Below, in pieces: positions 41,039 through 50,825 of a DNA stretch of 64,000 nt. Within the stretch, counting starts at the first letter, position 1. Each line of letters starts with the position of its first letter. Source of the stretch: an uncultured SAR86 cluster bacterium (GTDB taxonomy: Bacteria; Pseudomonadota; Gammaproteobacteria; Magnimaribacterales; D2472); assembly GCA_902602595.1 (NCBI GenBank), contig CACKRJ010000002.1, positions 62,001-126,000 of the forward strand. Direction: 5' to 3'. Position numbers and translations under genes: made by a program. The notes below the pieces were generated by a model. The model was not told the DNA's origin and did not search any database. It saw nothing but the letters and a program-made list of their open reading frames with translations.

Positions 41039-42910
41039 ATGAAACTAATCAATCGATCAAAATCTAATTCTTCCATTAACTGGCAATCAAGTGTTAATGA
41101 TATACAGGACGTTGAAAAGACTGTTCTAAGATATAAAGAATTAGTTATAAAAAATGGAACTAAAGCCTTTAATTGCATAAATGAAGAATTAAATCTTCCT
41201 AAAATTACATCATTTAAAGTAAGAACATCGGAAATTAATAGTGCCGAGAATTCAATTTCAGATGATTTAAAACAAGCAATATTAAATTCTGCCAACAATA
41301 TCAAAATAATTTGTGAAAATGAAAAAAAGAGTTTAGTTTCATCTTCCATAGAAACTACTAAAGGAATATCCATTTGGAAAGAATTCAGGCCAATTGAATC
41401 TGTCGGAATTTATGTTCCAGGAGGAACAGCTCCATTAATTTCATCATTCTTAATGCAAATAATTCCAGCTTCCATTGCTGGGTGTAAAAATATAATAGTT
41501 TGCACTCCCCCATCTTCGTCAGGATCGATAGCTCCAGAAATATTATGGATAGCAAAAATATTTGGCATTTCGTCTATATACAAGGTTGGTGGTTCTCAAG
41601 CTATATTTGCGATGGCATATGGAACAACAGTCATTCCAAAAGTAGATAAGATATTTGGACCTGGAAATGCCTATGTAAACGCCGCAAAAAAAATATGTTC
41701 TGAGGATGTAGCTATTGATTTACCTGCTGGACCAAGCGAGGTCATGGTTGTATCAAACGATATTTCTAAGGTTAATCTAATAGCAGCTGATGTTCTGTCT
41801 CAACTTGAACATGATTTAGCAGCTAGAGCTTTTGTTCTTTCAAAAAATTTAACCTTATTAAATAGTGTAAAAAAAGAAGTTAAAAACCAACTTGCTTCAC
41901 TTTCTAGACAAAATATCCTCAAAGAAAGTTTATCCAACTTAATGCTTATTAAATATAAGTCATTCAATGACTGTATTAATTTAATAAATGAATGTGCTCC
42001 TGAACATTTAATACTGCTGGATGATGATTATGCTCTTCCATTAGCAAAAATTAATAATGCTGGATCTATTTTTTGTGGTTCCTTGAGCCCTGAATCTTTT
42101 GGTGATTATTCTTCTGGAACAAATCATGTTCTACCAACCAATGGTATGGCAAAAGTTTTTTCTGGTTTAGGTATTAGAGACTTTGGTAAACAGATAAGTG
42201 TTCAAACTGCTTCGTCTGAAGGATTTTTAAATATTAAAGACACCGTAATTTCTATGGCAAATGCTGAAAATCTTGATGCCCATGTAAAAGCTGTAAAAAT
42301 TAGAGAGAATCTTGCAAACCAAAAATCTCGTTCAAGAATATCTACAGAAATCAGAAAAACAAATGAGACATCTATATACATAAATCTAAATCTAGATGGA
42401 ACAGGAAAATATAATATTAATACTGGCATTGATTATCTCGATCATTTACTGGAGCAATTCTCTAAACATGGCTCCATAGATTTAAATATTACTTGCCTTG
42501 GAGATCTAGAAATAGATGAACATCATTCAATTGAAGACGTTGCTATTACTTTGGGATCTGCAATAAATAAAGCTCTTCAAGATAGAAATGGAATTTCTAG
42601 ATATGCATCTAATGAAACTTTGGTTATGGATGAAGTGAAATGTAATGTCAGTATTGATTTATGTACCAGAAGATTTCTTAAGTTTAAGTGCTCTGAATTA
42701 AGGGAGATGGTTGGAGATTTTCCAACCGAAATGTTTGAACATTTTTTTGTCTCACTAATAAATGCTGCCGCCTTTACTTGTCATATTGAAACTGATGGAA
42801 AAAACTCTCATCACCTACTTGAAGCAACATTCAAAACATTTGCTAGATGTCTTAGATCTGCAATTGTTGTTGAATCAAATGAGGTTGTATCAACTAAAGG
42901 GTTGATGTGA
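41039..42910 (+). CDS. hisD-hisB: Histidinol dehydrogenase fused to imidazoleglycerol-phosphate dehydratase
   Basis: N-part FRPIESVGIYVPGGTAPLISS, IFGPGNAYVNAAK, DLPAGPSEVMVVS; C-part NLDGTGKYNINTGIDYLDHLLEQFSKHG, DEHHSIEDVAITLG, HLLEATFKTFARCLRSA. Confidence 0.93.
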   Translation: MKLINRSKSNSSINWQSSVNDIQDVEKTVLRYKELVIKNGTKAFNCINEELNLPKITSFKVRTSEINSAENSISDDLKQAILNSANNIKIICENEKKSLVSSSIETTKGISIWKEFRPIESVGIYVPGGTAPLISSFLMQIIPASIAGCKNIIVCTPPSSSGSIAPEILWIAKIFGISSIYKVGGSQAIFAMAYGTTVIPKVDKIFGPGNAYVNAAKKICSEDVAIDLPAGPSEVMVVSNDISKVNLIAADVLSQLEHDLAARAFVLSKNLTLLNSVKKEVKNQLASLSRQNILKESLSNLMLIKYKSFNDCINLINECAPEHLILLDDDYALPLAKINNAGSIFCGSLSPESFGDYSSGTNHVLPTNGMAKVFSGLGIRDFGKQISVQTASSEGFLNIKDTVISMANAENLDAHVKAVKIRENLANQKSRSRISTEIRKTNETSIYINLNLDGTGKYNINTGIDYLDHLLEQFSKHGSIDLNITCLGDLEIDEHHSIEDVAITLGSAINKALQDRNGISRYASNETLVMDEVKCNVSIDLCTRRFLKFKCSELREMVGDFPTEMFEHFFVSLINAAAFTCHIETDGKNSHHLLEATFKTFARCLRSAIVVESNEVVSTKGLM

Positions 42911-43488
42911 CTGTTGCAATTATTGACAGCGGAGGTTCGAATCTTCGCTCTGTAGCTAAAGCAATTGATAGATTGAATAAATCGTATGTTATTACTGATA
43001 TTGCGGATGAAATTATGAAAGCTTCATTTGTAATTCTGCCAGGCGTTGGATCTGCTAAAAATGTTATGAGTGAACTCAAAAAAAAGAATCTCGTTGATGT
43101 TATAAATAATTTAAAGCAACCAGTATTAGGTATCTGTATCGGAATGCAGATTTTATTCGAATATTCTGCAGAGGGTAATACCAAGTGTTTAGGATTGATT
43201 AAAGGAGACATTCAAAAATTTGATGAATCAACAGATTTAAAAGTTCCTCAAATGGGATGGAATAAAGTTACGTTTTCAGATCAAAGACTAAAAAAATTTA
43301 ATAACTATTATTACTTTGCAAATAGTTACTATTCCAGCATCCAAAAACATACAACTGCAACATCAGAGTATGGAGAAATATTTACTTCAGTTGTAGAAAA
43401 AAATAATTTCTTAGGATGTCAATTTCATCCTGAAAAGTCATCAGATGCTGGTGAATTTTTTTTGCAATATTTTTTTCAAAAATCATGA
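42907..43488 (+). CDS. hisH: Imidazole glycerol phosphate synthase glutamine amidotransferase subunit
   Basis: IIDSGGSNLRSVAKAI, LPGVGSAKNVM, VLGICIGMQILFEYS, GCQFHPEKS. Confidence 0.94.
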   Translation: MTVAIIDSGGSNLRSVAKAIDRLNKSYVITDIADEIMKASFVILPGVGSAKNVMSELKKKNLVDVINNLKQPVLGICIGMQILFEYSAEGNTKCLGLIKGDIQKFDESTDLKVPQMGWNKVTFSDQRLKKFNNYYYFANSYYSSIQKHTTATSEYGEIFTSVVEKNNFLGCQFHPEKSSDAGEFFLQYFFQKS

Positions 43489-44204
43489 AGATTTTTCCAG
43501 CAATTGATTTAAAGAACGGATCTTGTGTACGTCTACTAAAGGGAGATTTTAATAATCTGACTGAATATAATAAAGATCCGATTGATCAAGCAAAAATTTT
43601 CTTAGAAAATGATTTTGATTTTCTTCATGTGGTTGATCTCGATGGAGCTCAAACAGGCAATCAATCAAATGTTTCTGTTATCAAAGAATTATTGAAAATT
43701 CCCAATCTTAAGATACAAGTTGGAGGTGGCATAAGAACGATTGATGATGCTCTAAATGCAATAGATATGGGAGTCTCGAGAATCATAATTGGAACATCAA
43801 TATTTAAAAAAGGTTTTTTAGCTGAAATTAAAAAAAAATTTAATCCGGAACAAATTATTTTAGCAATAGATTTCATAGAGACTAATGGAATTCCATATAT
43901 TTATACTCATGGATGGCAAGATAATACCAATATCAATCTATTTGACTTTATGTCTGATAATTCTTACTTTAAAAACTTTCTTGCTACAGATATTTCTCTG
44001 GATGGCGTAATGCAGGGTCCAAGCTTCAAAACATACGAGAAAATTTTAGCAAAGAATCCTTCAATTAATCTAATAGCATCTGGAGGCATCACTTCAATTA
44101 ATGATTTATCTGAATTAAAACGTATCAAAATTAAGGAATCCATAGTTGGTAAAGCTATCTATGAAAAACAAATATCTTTATCTGAATTAAATAATGATTA
44201 CTAG
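43485..44204 (+). CDS. hisA: ProFAR isomerase
   Basis: IFPAIDLKNGSCVRLLKGDF, LHVVDLDGAQTG, QVGGGIRTIDDAL, SGGITSINDL. Confidence 0.94.
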   Translation: MKIFPAIDLKNGSCVRLLKGDFNNLTEYNKDPIDQAKIFLENDFDFLHVVDLDGAQTGNQSNVSVIKELLKIPNLKIQVGGGIRTIDDALNAIDMGVSRIIIGTSIFKKGFLAEIKKKFNPEQIILAIDFIETNGIPYIYTHGWQDNTNINLFDFMSDNSYFKNFLATDISLDGVMQGPSFKTYEKILAKNPSINLIASGGITSINDLSELKRIKIKESIVGKAIYEKQISLSELNNDY

Positions 44205-44962
44205 AAGAATAATACCCTGCTTAGATGTGAGAGATGGCAAGGTCGTTAAAGGAGTTCAGTTCAAAAAATCATAAAATTGTCGGCTCTATAGTTGATTTAG
44301 CAAAAAAATATTCAAAAGAAGGTGCAGACGAGCTAGTTTTTTATGATATTAGTGCGAGTACAGTTGGAGCAACAGTGAAGAAAGAATGGGTTTCTAAAAT
44401 TTCTGATGTAATTAATATTCCTTTTTGTGTTGCTGGAGGAATTAAATCAATTGACGATGCAAGATCAATTCTAAATTTAGGCGCAGACAAAATATCAATT
44501 AATACCCCTGCCCTAGAAAATCCAAAATTGATAAATCAACTTAGTAAAGAATTTGGATCCCAGTGTGTGGTTATAGGTATGGATATAAAGACTGTTAATA
44601 ATAAAGACTATCTTTTTGCTAAGACTGGCAGCGAGACTACCGCCCATTCAACAGGCATTAATGCAATGGAATGGATTAAGAAGGTTCAAGACCTTGGCGC
44701 TGGAGAGGTTGTAATAAATTCAATGAATAAAGACGGTATGAGGAATGGATATGACCTTAAGTTACTTAAAAAACTTAGCAGTGTTTGTAATTTACCAATG
44801 ATTGCATCAGGAGGTGCTGGTTCCAAAGAAGATTTTATTAATGTGTTTAAAGAAACAAATATAGATGGTGCGTTAGCAGCAAGCATATTTCATAGTGGTG
44901 AATATTCAATTTCTCAAATCAAATCTTCTTTATTAGAAAAAAAAATTAACATAAGGATCTAA
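44194..44962 (+). pseudogene. hisF: Imidazole glycerol phosphate synthase cyclase subunit, reading frame broken by one nucleotide at 44263-44268
   Basis: Frame 1 from ATG 44194: MITRRIIPCLDVRDGKVVKGVQFKKS*; next frame: NHKIVGSIVDLAKKYSKEGADELVFYDISAS...; removing one A of the A6 run restores VQFKNHKIVG. Confidence 0.9.
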
Positions 44963-44964
44963 AT

Positions 44965-45555
44965 ATGATTAAACTCGACTGGAAAAAGGTAAATGGTCTT
45001 ATCCCTGCTATTATCCAAGATCATCAATCACTTCAAGTTTTAATGCTTGGATATATGAATGAAGAAGCTTTGAAAATTAGTCAATCATCCGGATTGGCAA
45101 CATTCTTTAGCAGAACAAGGAAATGCATTTGGACAAAAGGCGAAACCTCAGGAAATAAATTAGAAATCAAAAAAATTTTTCATGACTGCGATAATGATAC
45201 GCTCTTGATTCTTGCAAAAAATAAAGGACCAACGTGTCATCTTGGAAGAAATTCTTGTTTTCTTGATGCTCCTTCATCAATAAATGTAATTAAAAATCTT
45301 GAGGAAACCATAGATCTTCGAATTAAAGAAGCAAATTTGTCATCTTATACATATCAGCTCTTTAAGGATGGAATTAAAGAAATAGCAAAAAAAGTTACCG
45401 AGGAAGCAGGAGAAGTATCAATTGCTGCTGTAACAAAAGATGGAAGAGTTATCAGCGAATCTGCTGATTTAATATATCACTTATTAGTCATGCTAAGAAC
45501 ACAAAACCTCAATTATAGTGATGTACTTGATGAGCTTGAGCTGAGATCTAAATAA
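44965..45555 (+). CDS. hisI: Bifunctional phosphoribosyl-AMP cyclohydrolase / phosphoribosyl-ATP diphosphatase
   Basis: PAIIQDHQSLQVLMLGYMNEEAL, FSRTRKCIWTKGETSGN, GPTCHLGRNSCF, KKVTEEAGEVSIAAV. Confidence 0.95.
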   Translation: MIKLDWKKVNGLIPAIIQDHQSLQVLMLGYMNEEALKISQSSGLATFFSRTRKCIWTKGETSGNKLEIKKIFHDCDNDTLLILAKNKGPTCHLGRNSCFLDAPSSINVIKNLEETIDLRIKEANLSSYTYQLFKDGIKEIAKKVTEEAGEVSIAAVTKDGRVISESADLIYHLLVMLRTQNLNYSDVLDELELRSK

Positions 45556-45557
45556 TA

Positions 45558-47222
45558 TTACTTTTCAACTACGTAATTATCTACTTGCTCTCTCATTTCT
45601 TTTCTTAATAAAAACATGGCAAATAAATTTGGAATTGTAACAAGTGCAACCACCACATAAGCTATATTCCATATAACAGTAGTATCAATAATTGCTGCGG
45701 CTATAAAACAAAGAACATATAGCATTCGATACCATGGAACAGCAGTTTCTCCAAAAATATATGCTGTTGACCTATCACCATAGTAGGACCAGGCAATGGC
45801 TGTGGAAAATGCGAATAAAAGCAGTCCAATAGCTACTATATATTCTCCATATAGCCCCAAAACACCTGAGCCAAAAGCTTTAGAGGTAAGTTCTGCAGAA
45901 TGAATTAGAGATTTTCCTTTAACCTGAATTGAATTATCAGAAATTACACCATCATTAATTTCAATTGTTCCATCATATAAAATATTTTGTTTATAAAATC
46001 TAACATCTTCAGCAATAGAATTGTTATGAAAGATTGTTATTCCACCTTGTTCTAATTCACCACTGATGATGTCTAAATCTCCAGAGAAGTTTTCTACGGC
46101 CGAAGTATTATTAGTAAACTTTCTTGCATCAAGGATATATTTACCAAGCTCTTCAACATCATTCACATTAGACTCATTGTATTCACCAACAAAAATTGCC
46201 ATGGAAGATCTTTCAAATGTATTTTCATATTTTTGAGTCCATGCTCCGCTAGATAAGATAACAAGAGCTGTTACGCTGCAGACTACAATAGTGTCTATAA
46301 ACGGTTCTAGAATTGAGACCATTCCTTGCTCTATTGAGTGCTCAGTTTTAGCAGAAGCGTGGGCAATGGGTGAAGAGCCTTGTCCAGCTTCATTTGAATA
46401 GAGTCCTCTTGCAACACCCAGCTTTAAACTCATAGCAAAACTAGCACCAAGAAAACCACCAACCGCTGCTGATCCTGAGAATACTTGCGAAAATATAGAG
46501 TTAAAAGAAGGGATAATATTATGATAATTCTCTACTACTACAATTAAAGCCCCTCCGAAATAGATAACCGCCATTATTGGTACTAATCTACTTGCAATTT
46601 TTGCAATTCTTTTAATTCCGCCTGAAATAATTAACCACAACATGATTCCCAAAATTAAACCAGTAGCTAGTTTTGGAATGCTAAATGCTGAATCAAGGAC
46701 CCCTGCTATGTTATTGATTTGAGGCATATTACCTGATCCAATAGCACAGATCATCATTAGAGCTGCAAATAGAACTCCTGCAGATCTCATATTGAAACTT
46801 TTCTCTATGTAATACATTGGTCCGCCTGATATAGAACCATCAGACAATGTAGTTCTATATTTATGAGCTAATGTAACCTCAACAAATTTGGTAGTCATTC
46901 CAAAAATAGCAGTGATCCACATCCAAAAAATAGCTGCTGGACCTCCAATCCATATTGCAAGTGCAACTCCTCCAATATTACCAGTACCAACAGCGCCTGA
47001 CATGGCTGTTGTAAGAGCTTCAAATGGAGAGGTTTCTCCTTTTGTATCCTCTTTTTCGTATTTACCAGTAACTATTCTCCATCCATGAGCAAAGAATCTA
47101 AATTGAGGGAATCCTAGATAACAGGTAAAAAAGATTCCTATGCCTATTAAAAAAGCTGGAAACCACCAAGATCCACTTAGATATCCATCCAAAAGTAGTA
47201 AAAACTCATTAAATGCAACCAT
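45558..47222 (-). CDS. Alanine/glycine:cation symporter (AGCS) family with extra loop insert
   Basis: FEALTTAMSGAVGTGNIGGVALAI, SLKLGVARGLYSNEAGQGSSPIAHASAKTEHSIEQGM. Confidence 0.9.
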   Translation of the reverse strand: MVAFNEFLLLLDGYLSGSWWFPAFLIGIGIFFTCYLGFPQFRFFAHGWRIVTGKYEKEDTKGETSPFEALTTAMSGAVGTGNIGGVALAIWIGGPAAIFWMWITAIFGMTTKFVEVTLAHKYRTTLSDGSISGGPMYYIEKSFNMRSAGVLFAALMMICAIGSGNMPQINNIAGVLDSAFSIPKLATGLILGIMLWLIISGGIKRIAKIASRLVPIMAVIYFGGALIVVVENYHNIIPSFNSIFSQVFSGSAAVGGFLGASFAMSLKLGVARGLYSNEAGQGSSPIAHASAKTEHSIEQGMVSILEPFIDTIVVCSVTALVILSSGAWTQKYENTFERSSMAIFVGEYNESNVNDVEELGKYILDARKFTNNTSAVENFSGDLDIISGELEQGGITIFHNNSIAEDVRFYKQNILYDGTIEINDGVISDNSIQVKGKSLIHSAELTSKAFGSGVLGLYGEYIVAIGLLLFAFSTAIAWSYYGDRSTAYIFGETAVPWYRMLYVLCFIAAAIIDTTVIWNIAYVVVALVTIPNLFAMFLLRKEMREQVDNYVVEK

Positions 47223-47231
47223 TTTAATTCC

Positions 47232-47465
47232 TTATTTCTCTATCCATTCAATCATGTCTGTATAACCACCAATTAGATCATCATCAACAAATATTTGTGG
47301 CATTGTCCTAGCATTAGGATTTCTAGTCATTAACACATCAAAAACTTCAGGGATTTCTGCGTTATATTCTTTATATGGAATATCGTTTTGATTGAAGTAG
47401 TCTTTTGCTTTATCACAAAAGACACAATTTGATTTAGAATATATTTCTACGTTTTTTAACATCAT
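47232..47465 (-). CDS. Glutaredoxin (GrxC-like), CVFC active site
   Basis: VEIYSKSNCVFCDKAKDYF, NARTMPQIFVDDDLIGGYTDM. Confidence 0.9.
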   Translation of the reverse strand: MMLKNVEIYSKSNCVFCDKAKDYFNQNDIPYKEYNAEIPEVFDVLMTRNPNARTMPQIFVDDDLIGGYTDMIEWIEK

Positions 47466-47480
47466 AGGATTATAAGCTAA

Positions 47481-48245
47481 ATGTCATTATTTAATTTAAA
47501 AAATAAATCATTTTTAATTACAGGATCATCAAAAGGAATTGGAAAATCAATCGCTTTTCATGCAGCAATGCATGGAGCTAAGGTAATCATTTCAAGCAGA
47601 AAGATTGATGCATGCAAGGAAACTGCAGATGAAATAAATAAGCAAGTTGGATCAGAGCTAGCTTACCCAATTGCTGGAAATATTGCTCATGAATCAGAAT
47701 TAATTAATCTAGTAGATGAAACCAATAAGCTCCTTGGGAAGATTGATGTACTAATTTGTAATGCTGCAACAAACCCATTTATGGGCTCGATGTCTGATAT
47801 TCCCTCAGATGCTTTTGATAAGGTAATGAATAACAACATTAAAGCAAATCATATATTGACTAATTTAGTGACACCTCAAATGATTGAGCGTAAAGATGGT
47901 GTAATAATTATTATCTCTAGCGTTGGTGGCACCAAAGGTAATAACCTAATTGGCACATATAACCTGAGTAAGGCGGCTGACATACAAATGGTAAAAAATA
48001 TTGCTGTGGGATATGGACATCACAACATAAGAGCCAATAGTATTGCTCCAGGGCTTATTAGAACTGATTTTGCTAGAGGATTATGGGAGAATCCTGCCAT
48101 TCTTGAGCAATATACAAGTACACATCCTATGAAAAGAATTGGTGAGCCTGATGAAGTCGCTGGTGCAGCAATAATGTTAGCCTCTGATGCAGGAAAGTAT
48201 ATAAATGGTCAAACTATTATCGTTGACGGTGGAGCAACTGCTTAG
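47481..48245 (+). CDS. SDR-family oxidoreductase
   Basis: LITGSSKGIGKSIAFHA, CNAATNP, YNLSKAADIQM, ANSIAPGLIRTDF, INGQTIIVDGG. Confidence 0.9.
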   Translation: MSLFNLKNKSFLITGSSKGIGKSIAFHAAMHGAKVIISSRKIDACKETADEINKQVGSELAYPIAGNIAHESELINLVDETNKLLGKIDVLICNAATNPFMGSMSDIPSDAFDKVMNNNIKANHILTNLVTPQMIERKDGVIIIISSVGGTKGNNLIGTYNLSKAADIQMVKNIAVGYGHHNIRANSIAPGLIRTDFARGLWENPAILEQYTSTHPMKRIGEPDEVAGAAIMLASDAGKYINGQTIIVDGGATA

Positions 48246-49234
48246 CTAAAAAGATTTTTAATTTTGTAAAAAAAATTATTAAGACCAATCTGTTCATTTA
48301 AAGAAGGAACTTTATTAAGTTGGTGTTTATAATCAACTAATTCTTCAATTAAATCTGATGCTTGCGCAGCGTCAAAGTCAATATTTTCTATGGATGTAAT
48401 GATTGGGTGAGATTTATAAAAATCTTGATTAATGCCGATACATGTCTTTAAAAAAAGAATAATGGAATTAATTTTTTCATCAAATGAAATGTTTATTTCT
48501 TTGTAAAATTTCATTAAATCAGGCGTAGTAGTAACTCCAAGACAATATGAATTAAGATTTTGAGAAATATCCAAATATTGGCCTGCCAAATCATTCTCAA
48601 TGAGATACTCAATTTCTAAAGGTGTAGAGTCAGGTGCAAAATTTAATGTTGAAAAATCAATGTAGCCCTGCTCTGAGATCCATTGATCAATATCAACAGT
48701 ATCCGGATTTTTGATTGAAATTAAACTTGATCGACTGTAAATAGTAGATAAAAAATATTTGCGTTTATTTGAAACGATAAATATATGTTTATTTTCCGGC
48801 AATTCCTCCAAAGTTTTTAAAAGTGCGTTTTGAGAGTTAATGTTCATAGAATGCGCATCGAAAAGTACCCCAATTCTTTTTTCAGATACTGAATTAGTCA
48901 TGGCGATAAATTCATTCAACGCTCTTACCCCTTCAATTTTTTTAGAAGTTAAGGCGTCTTTCTTCGCCTTGGAATAGGTATGTAGCACACTAGAGCATGA
49001 GTCCTGGCTCAAGAAACAGAAATCAGGATGCGATCCAGCTAAAAAATAATTGCAGGAATTACATACGCCACAGGGTGCAGAATCCTCAGAGCATAATAAT
49101 TTTTGAGCAAAATATTTGGCAAGTTGTTTTTTAGCTAAGCCTGATTCCCCTTCAATAATTGTTGAGGATGGAAATTTAATCTTTTGATGAGCTTTTATAG
49201 GATCATTAAGCCAAGGAAATCTTTCAACACTCAT
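48242..49234 (-). CDS. holB: DNA polymerase III delta' subunit
   Basis: CGVCNSCNYFLAGSHPDF, SQNALLKTLEELPENKHIFIVSN; linked to tmk. Confidence 0.88.
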   Translation of the reverse strand: MSVERFPWLNDPIKAHQKIKFPSSTIIEGESGLAKKQLAKYFAQKLLCSEDSAPCGVCNSCNYFLAGSHPDFCFLSQDSCSSVLHTYSKAKKDALTSKKIEGVRALNEFIAMTNSVSEKRIGVLFDAHSMNINSQNALLKTLEELPENKHIFIVSNKRKYFLSTIYSRSSLISIKNPDTVDIDQWISEQGYIDFSTLNFAPDSTPLEIEYLIENDLAGQYLDISQNLNSYCLGVTTTPDLMKFYKEINISFDEKINSIILFLKTCIGINQDFYKSHPIITSIENIDFDAAQASDLIEELVDYKHQLNKVPSLNEQIGLNNFFYKIKNLFS

Positions 49235-49235
49235 G

Positions 49236-49829
49236 CTAAATTAAACGCTCTACTAAAAGTTTAGTTTGTTGGCTGATGCACTCAATAGACTCAGATGCAT
49301 CCACTATTTCAACTTCGCTCCTCTCTTTAGCTAATTGCTGATAACCCTTTCGAACATTTTCAAAAAAGTTAATTCCTGAAGACTCAATTCTATCTATAAC
49401 ATCGTTAGTTTTTCTTTTAAAGCCAGCTTTGACATCCAAGTCATATATTATTGTTAAATCAGGAGTTGGGCAGTTAACACCATTTATCAAAACATTAATT
49501 AAATCAAGTGAAAGTTTTCGGCCGTAGCCCTGGTATGCAATAGAAGCATGGTAATATCTATCGCACAAAATAAAGTCTTCTCTAGAATCAATTAAATGTT
49601 CTTTAATCATCTCAGATCTTGCTGCAAACATTAGTAATAATTCTGTATGAGCAGATATATCTGAATCCTTAGATAAAAGTAATTCTCTAATTTTTTCACC
49701 TAAAATAGTGGATCCAGGTTCTCTGAGAAGTTTAGTAGAAAAACCTTTCGTTTTTAGCCAATCCAAGACTAAGTTAATTTGAGTTGATTTGCCTGCCCCC
49801 TCTATTCCTTCAAACGTTATTAGTTTCAT
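49236..49829 (-). CDS. tmk: Thymidylate kinase
   Basis: ITFEGIEGAGKSTQINLVLDWL, LREPGST, CDRYYHASIAYQGYGR. Confidence 0.96.
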   Translation of the reverse strand: MKLITFEGIEGAGKSTQINLVLDWLKTKGFSTKLLREPGSTILGEKIRELLLSKDSDISAHTELLLMFAARSEMIKEHLIDSREDFILCDRYYHASIAYQGYGRKLSLDLINVLINGVNCPTPDLTIIYDLDVKAGFKRKTNDVIDRIESSGINFFENVRKGYQQLAKERSEVEIVDASESIECISQQTKLLVERLI

Positions 49830-49832
49830 TGT

Positions 49833-50825
49833 CTAATTAAGCTGATATTTTTCTACAGCTTCAAGATGCTGTTTGTAAGTTTTTGAAAATTGATGAGTTC
49901 CATCACCTTTAGCTACGAAATATAGATAATCATTTTTCATACCCAATATTACTGCTTCCAAAGTTGATTGGCTAATCGTTGATATTGGAGTAGGTGGTAG
50001 TGCTGAAATTTGGTATGTATTGTATGGGTTATTCTTATCTCTTAGATTTGCTTTTGTGATATCACCATTAAAATCCGGCATTAAACCATAGATAATTGTT
50101 GGATCTGCCTGTAACTTCATCCCAATAGAGATTCTATGCAGAAAGACTCCAGCTATAATAGATTTTTCATCCTCGTTGCCTGCTTCTTTCTCAACTATAG
50201 AGGCTAAAATTAAAGCATCAGACAAAGTTGCTAATGGTAATTTAGGCTCTTTCTCTTCCCATAAATTAAGTGAAAATTTTAAAAATTCATCTTGTGATCG
50301 TTGTAAAATTTCAGATAATGAATCGGAGTGTTTATAAAAATAAGTATCTGGTTTTAATGTCCCTTCTATAAAATCATATCGACCCTCTAAACATTTAAAG
50401 TTATTACAATCATTTTTTAAATTTGATTCTAAAAGAATTTTTTTAATTTCAAATTGGTTTTTTCCTGCAGGAATTTCTAACTTAAATATAACTACATCGC
50501 CATTATTTATGGAGACTATAAATTTTTTCCACGATTTATTTTTTAGATGATAATAGCCAGCTTGAGCCAACTTAATATCATTAACTTTTAGATAAACCTT
50601 TAATAAAAATTTTTGCACGGGATGTAATGGAAAATCTTCCAGAATTGAATTAAAGGATGCTCCCTCTTTCACACTATAAAATTCAAGATCATCAGTAACC
50701 CTAGAGTGAGAATATGACTCAGATGATCCTATTAAAACAATTATAGGTATAACTATAGAAAGAATTAATAAAGAAATATTAGATATTTTTGAAGACAAGT
50801 GTAGAGTTAGTTCCTCCAAACCCAA
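49833..50825 (-). CDS. mltG: Endolytic transglycosylase MltG (YceG-like); true start possibly further downstream
   Basis: LILASIVEKEAGNEDEKSIIAGVFLHRISIGMKLQADPTIIYGL, NPYNTYQISALPPTPISTISQSTLEAV. Confidence 0.92.
   Translation of the reverse strand: MGLEELTLHLSSKISNISLLILSIVIPIIVLIGSSESYSHSRVTDDLEFYSVKEGASFNSILEDFPLHPVQKFLLKVYLKVNDIKLAQAGYYHLKNKSWKKFIVSINNGDVVIFKLEIPAGKNQFEIKKILLESNLKNDCNNFKCLEGRYDFIEGTLKPDTYFYKHSDSLSEILQRSQDEFLKFSLNLWEEKEPKLPLATLSDALILASIVEKEAGNEDEKSIIAGVFLHRISIGMKLQADPTIIYGLMPDFNGDITKANLRDKNNPYNTYQISALPPTPISTISQSTLEAVILGMKNDYLYFVAKGDGTHQFSKTYKQHLEAVEKYQLN

Noticed and set aside
44234-44962. Supplied ORF start for hisF (MARSLKEFSSKNHK)
   Set aside because: Start lies in the wrong frame of the conserved HisF N-terminus; explained by the 1-nt frame break
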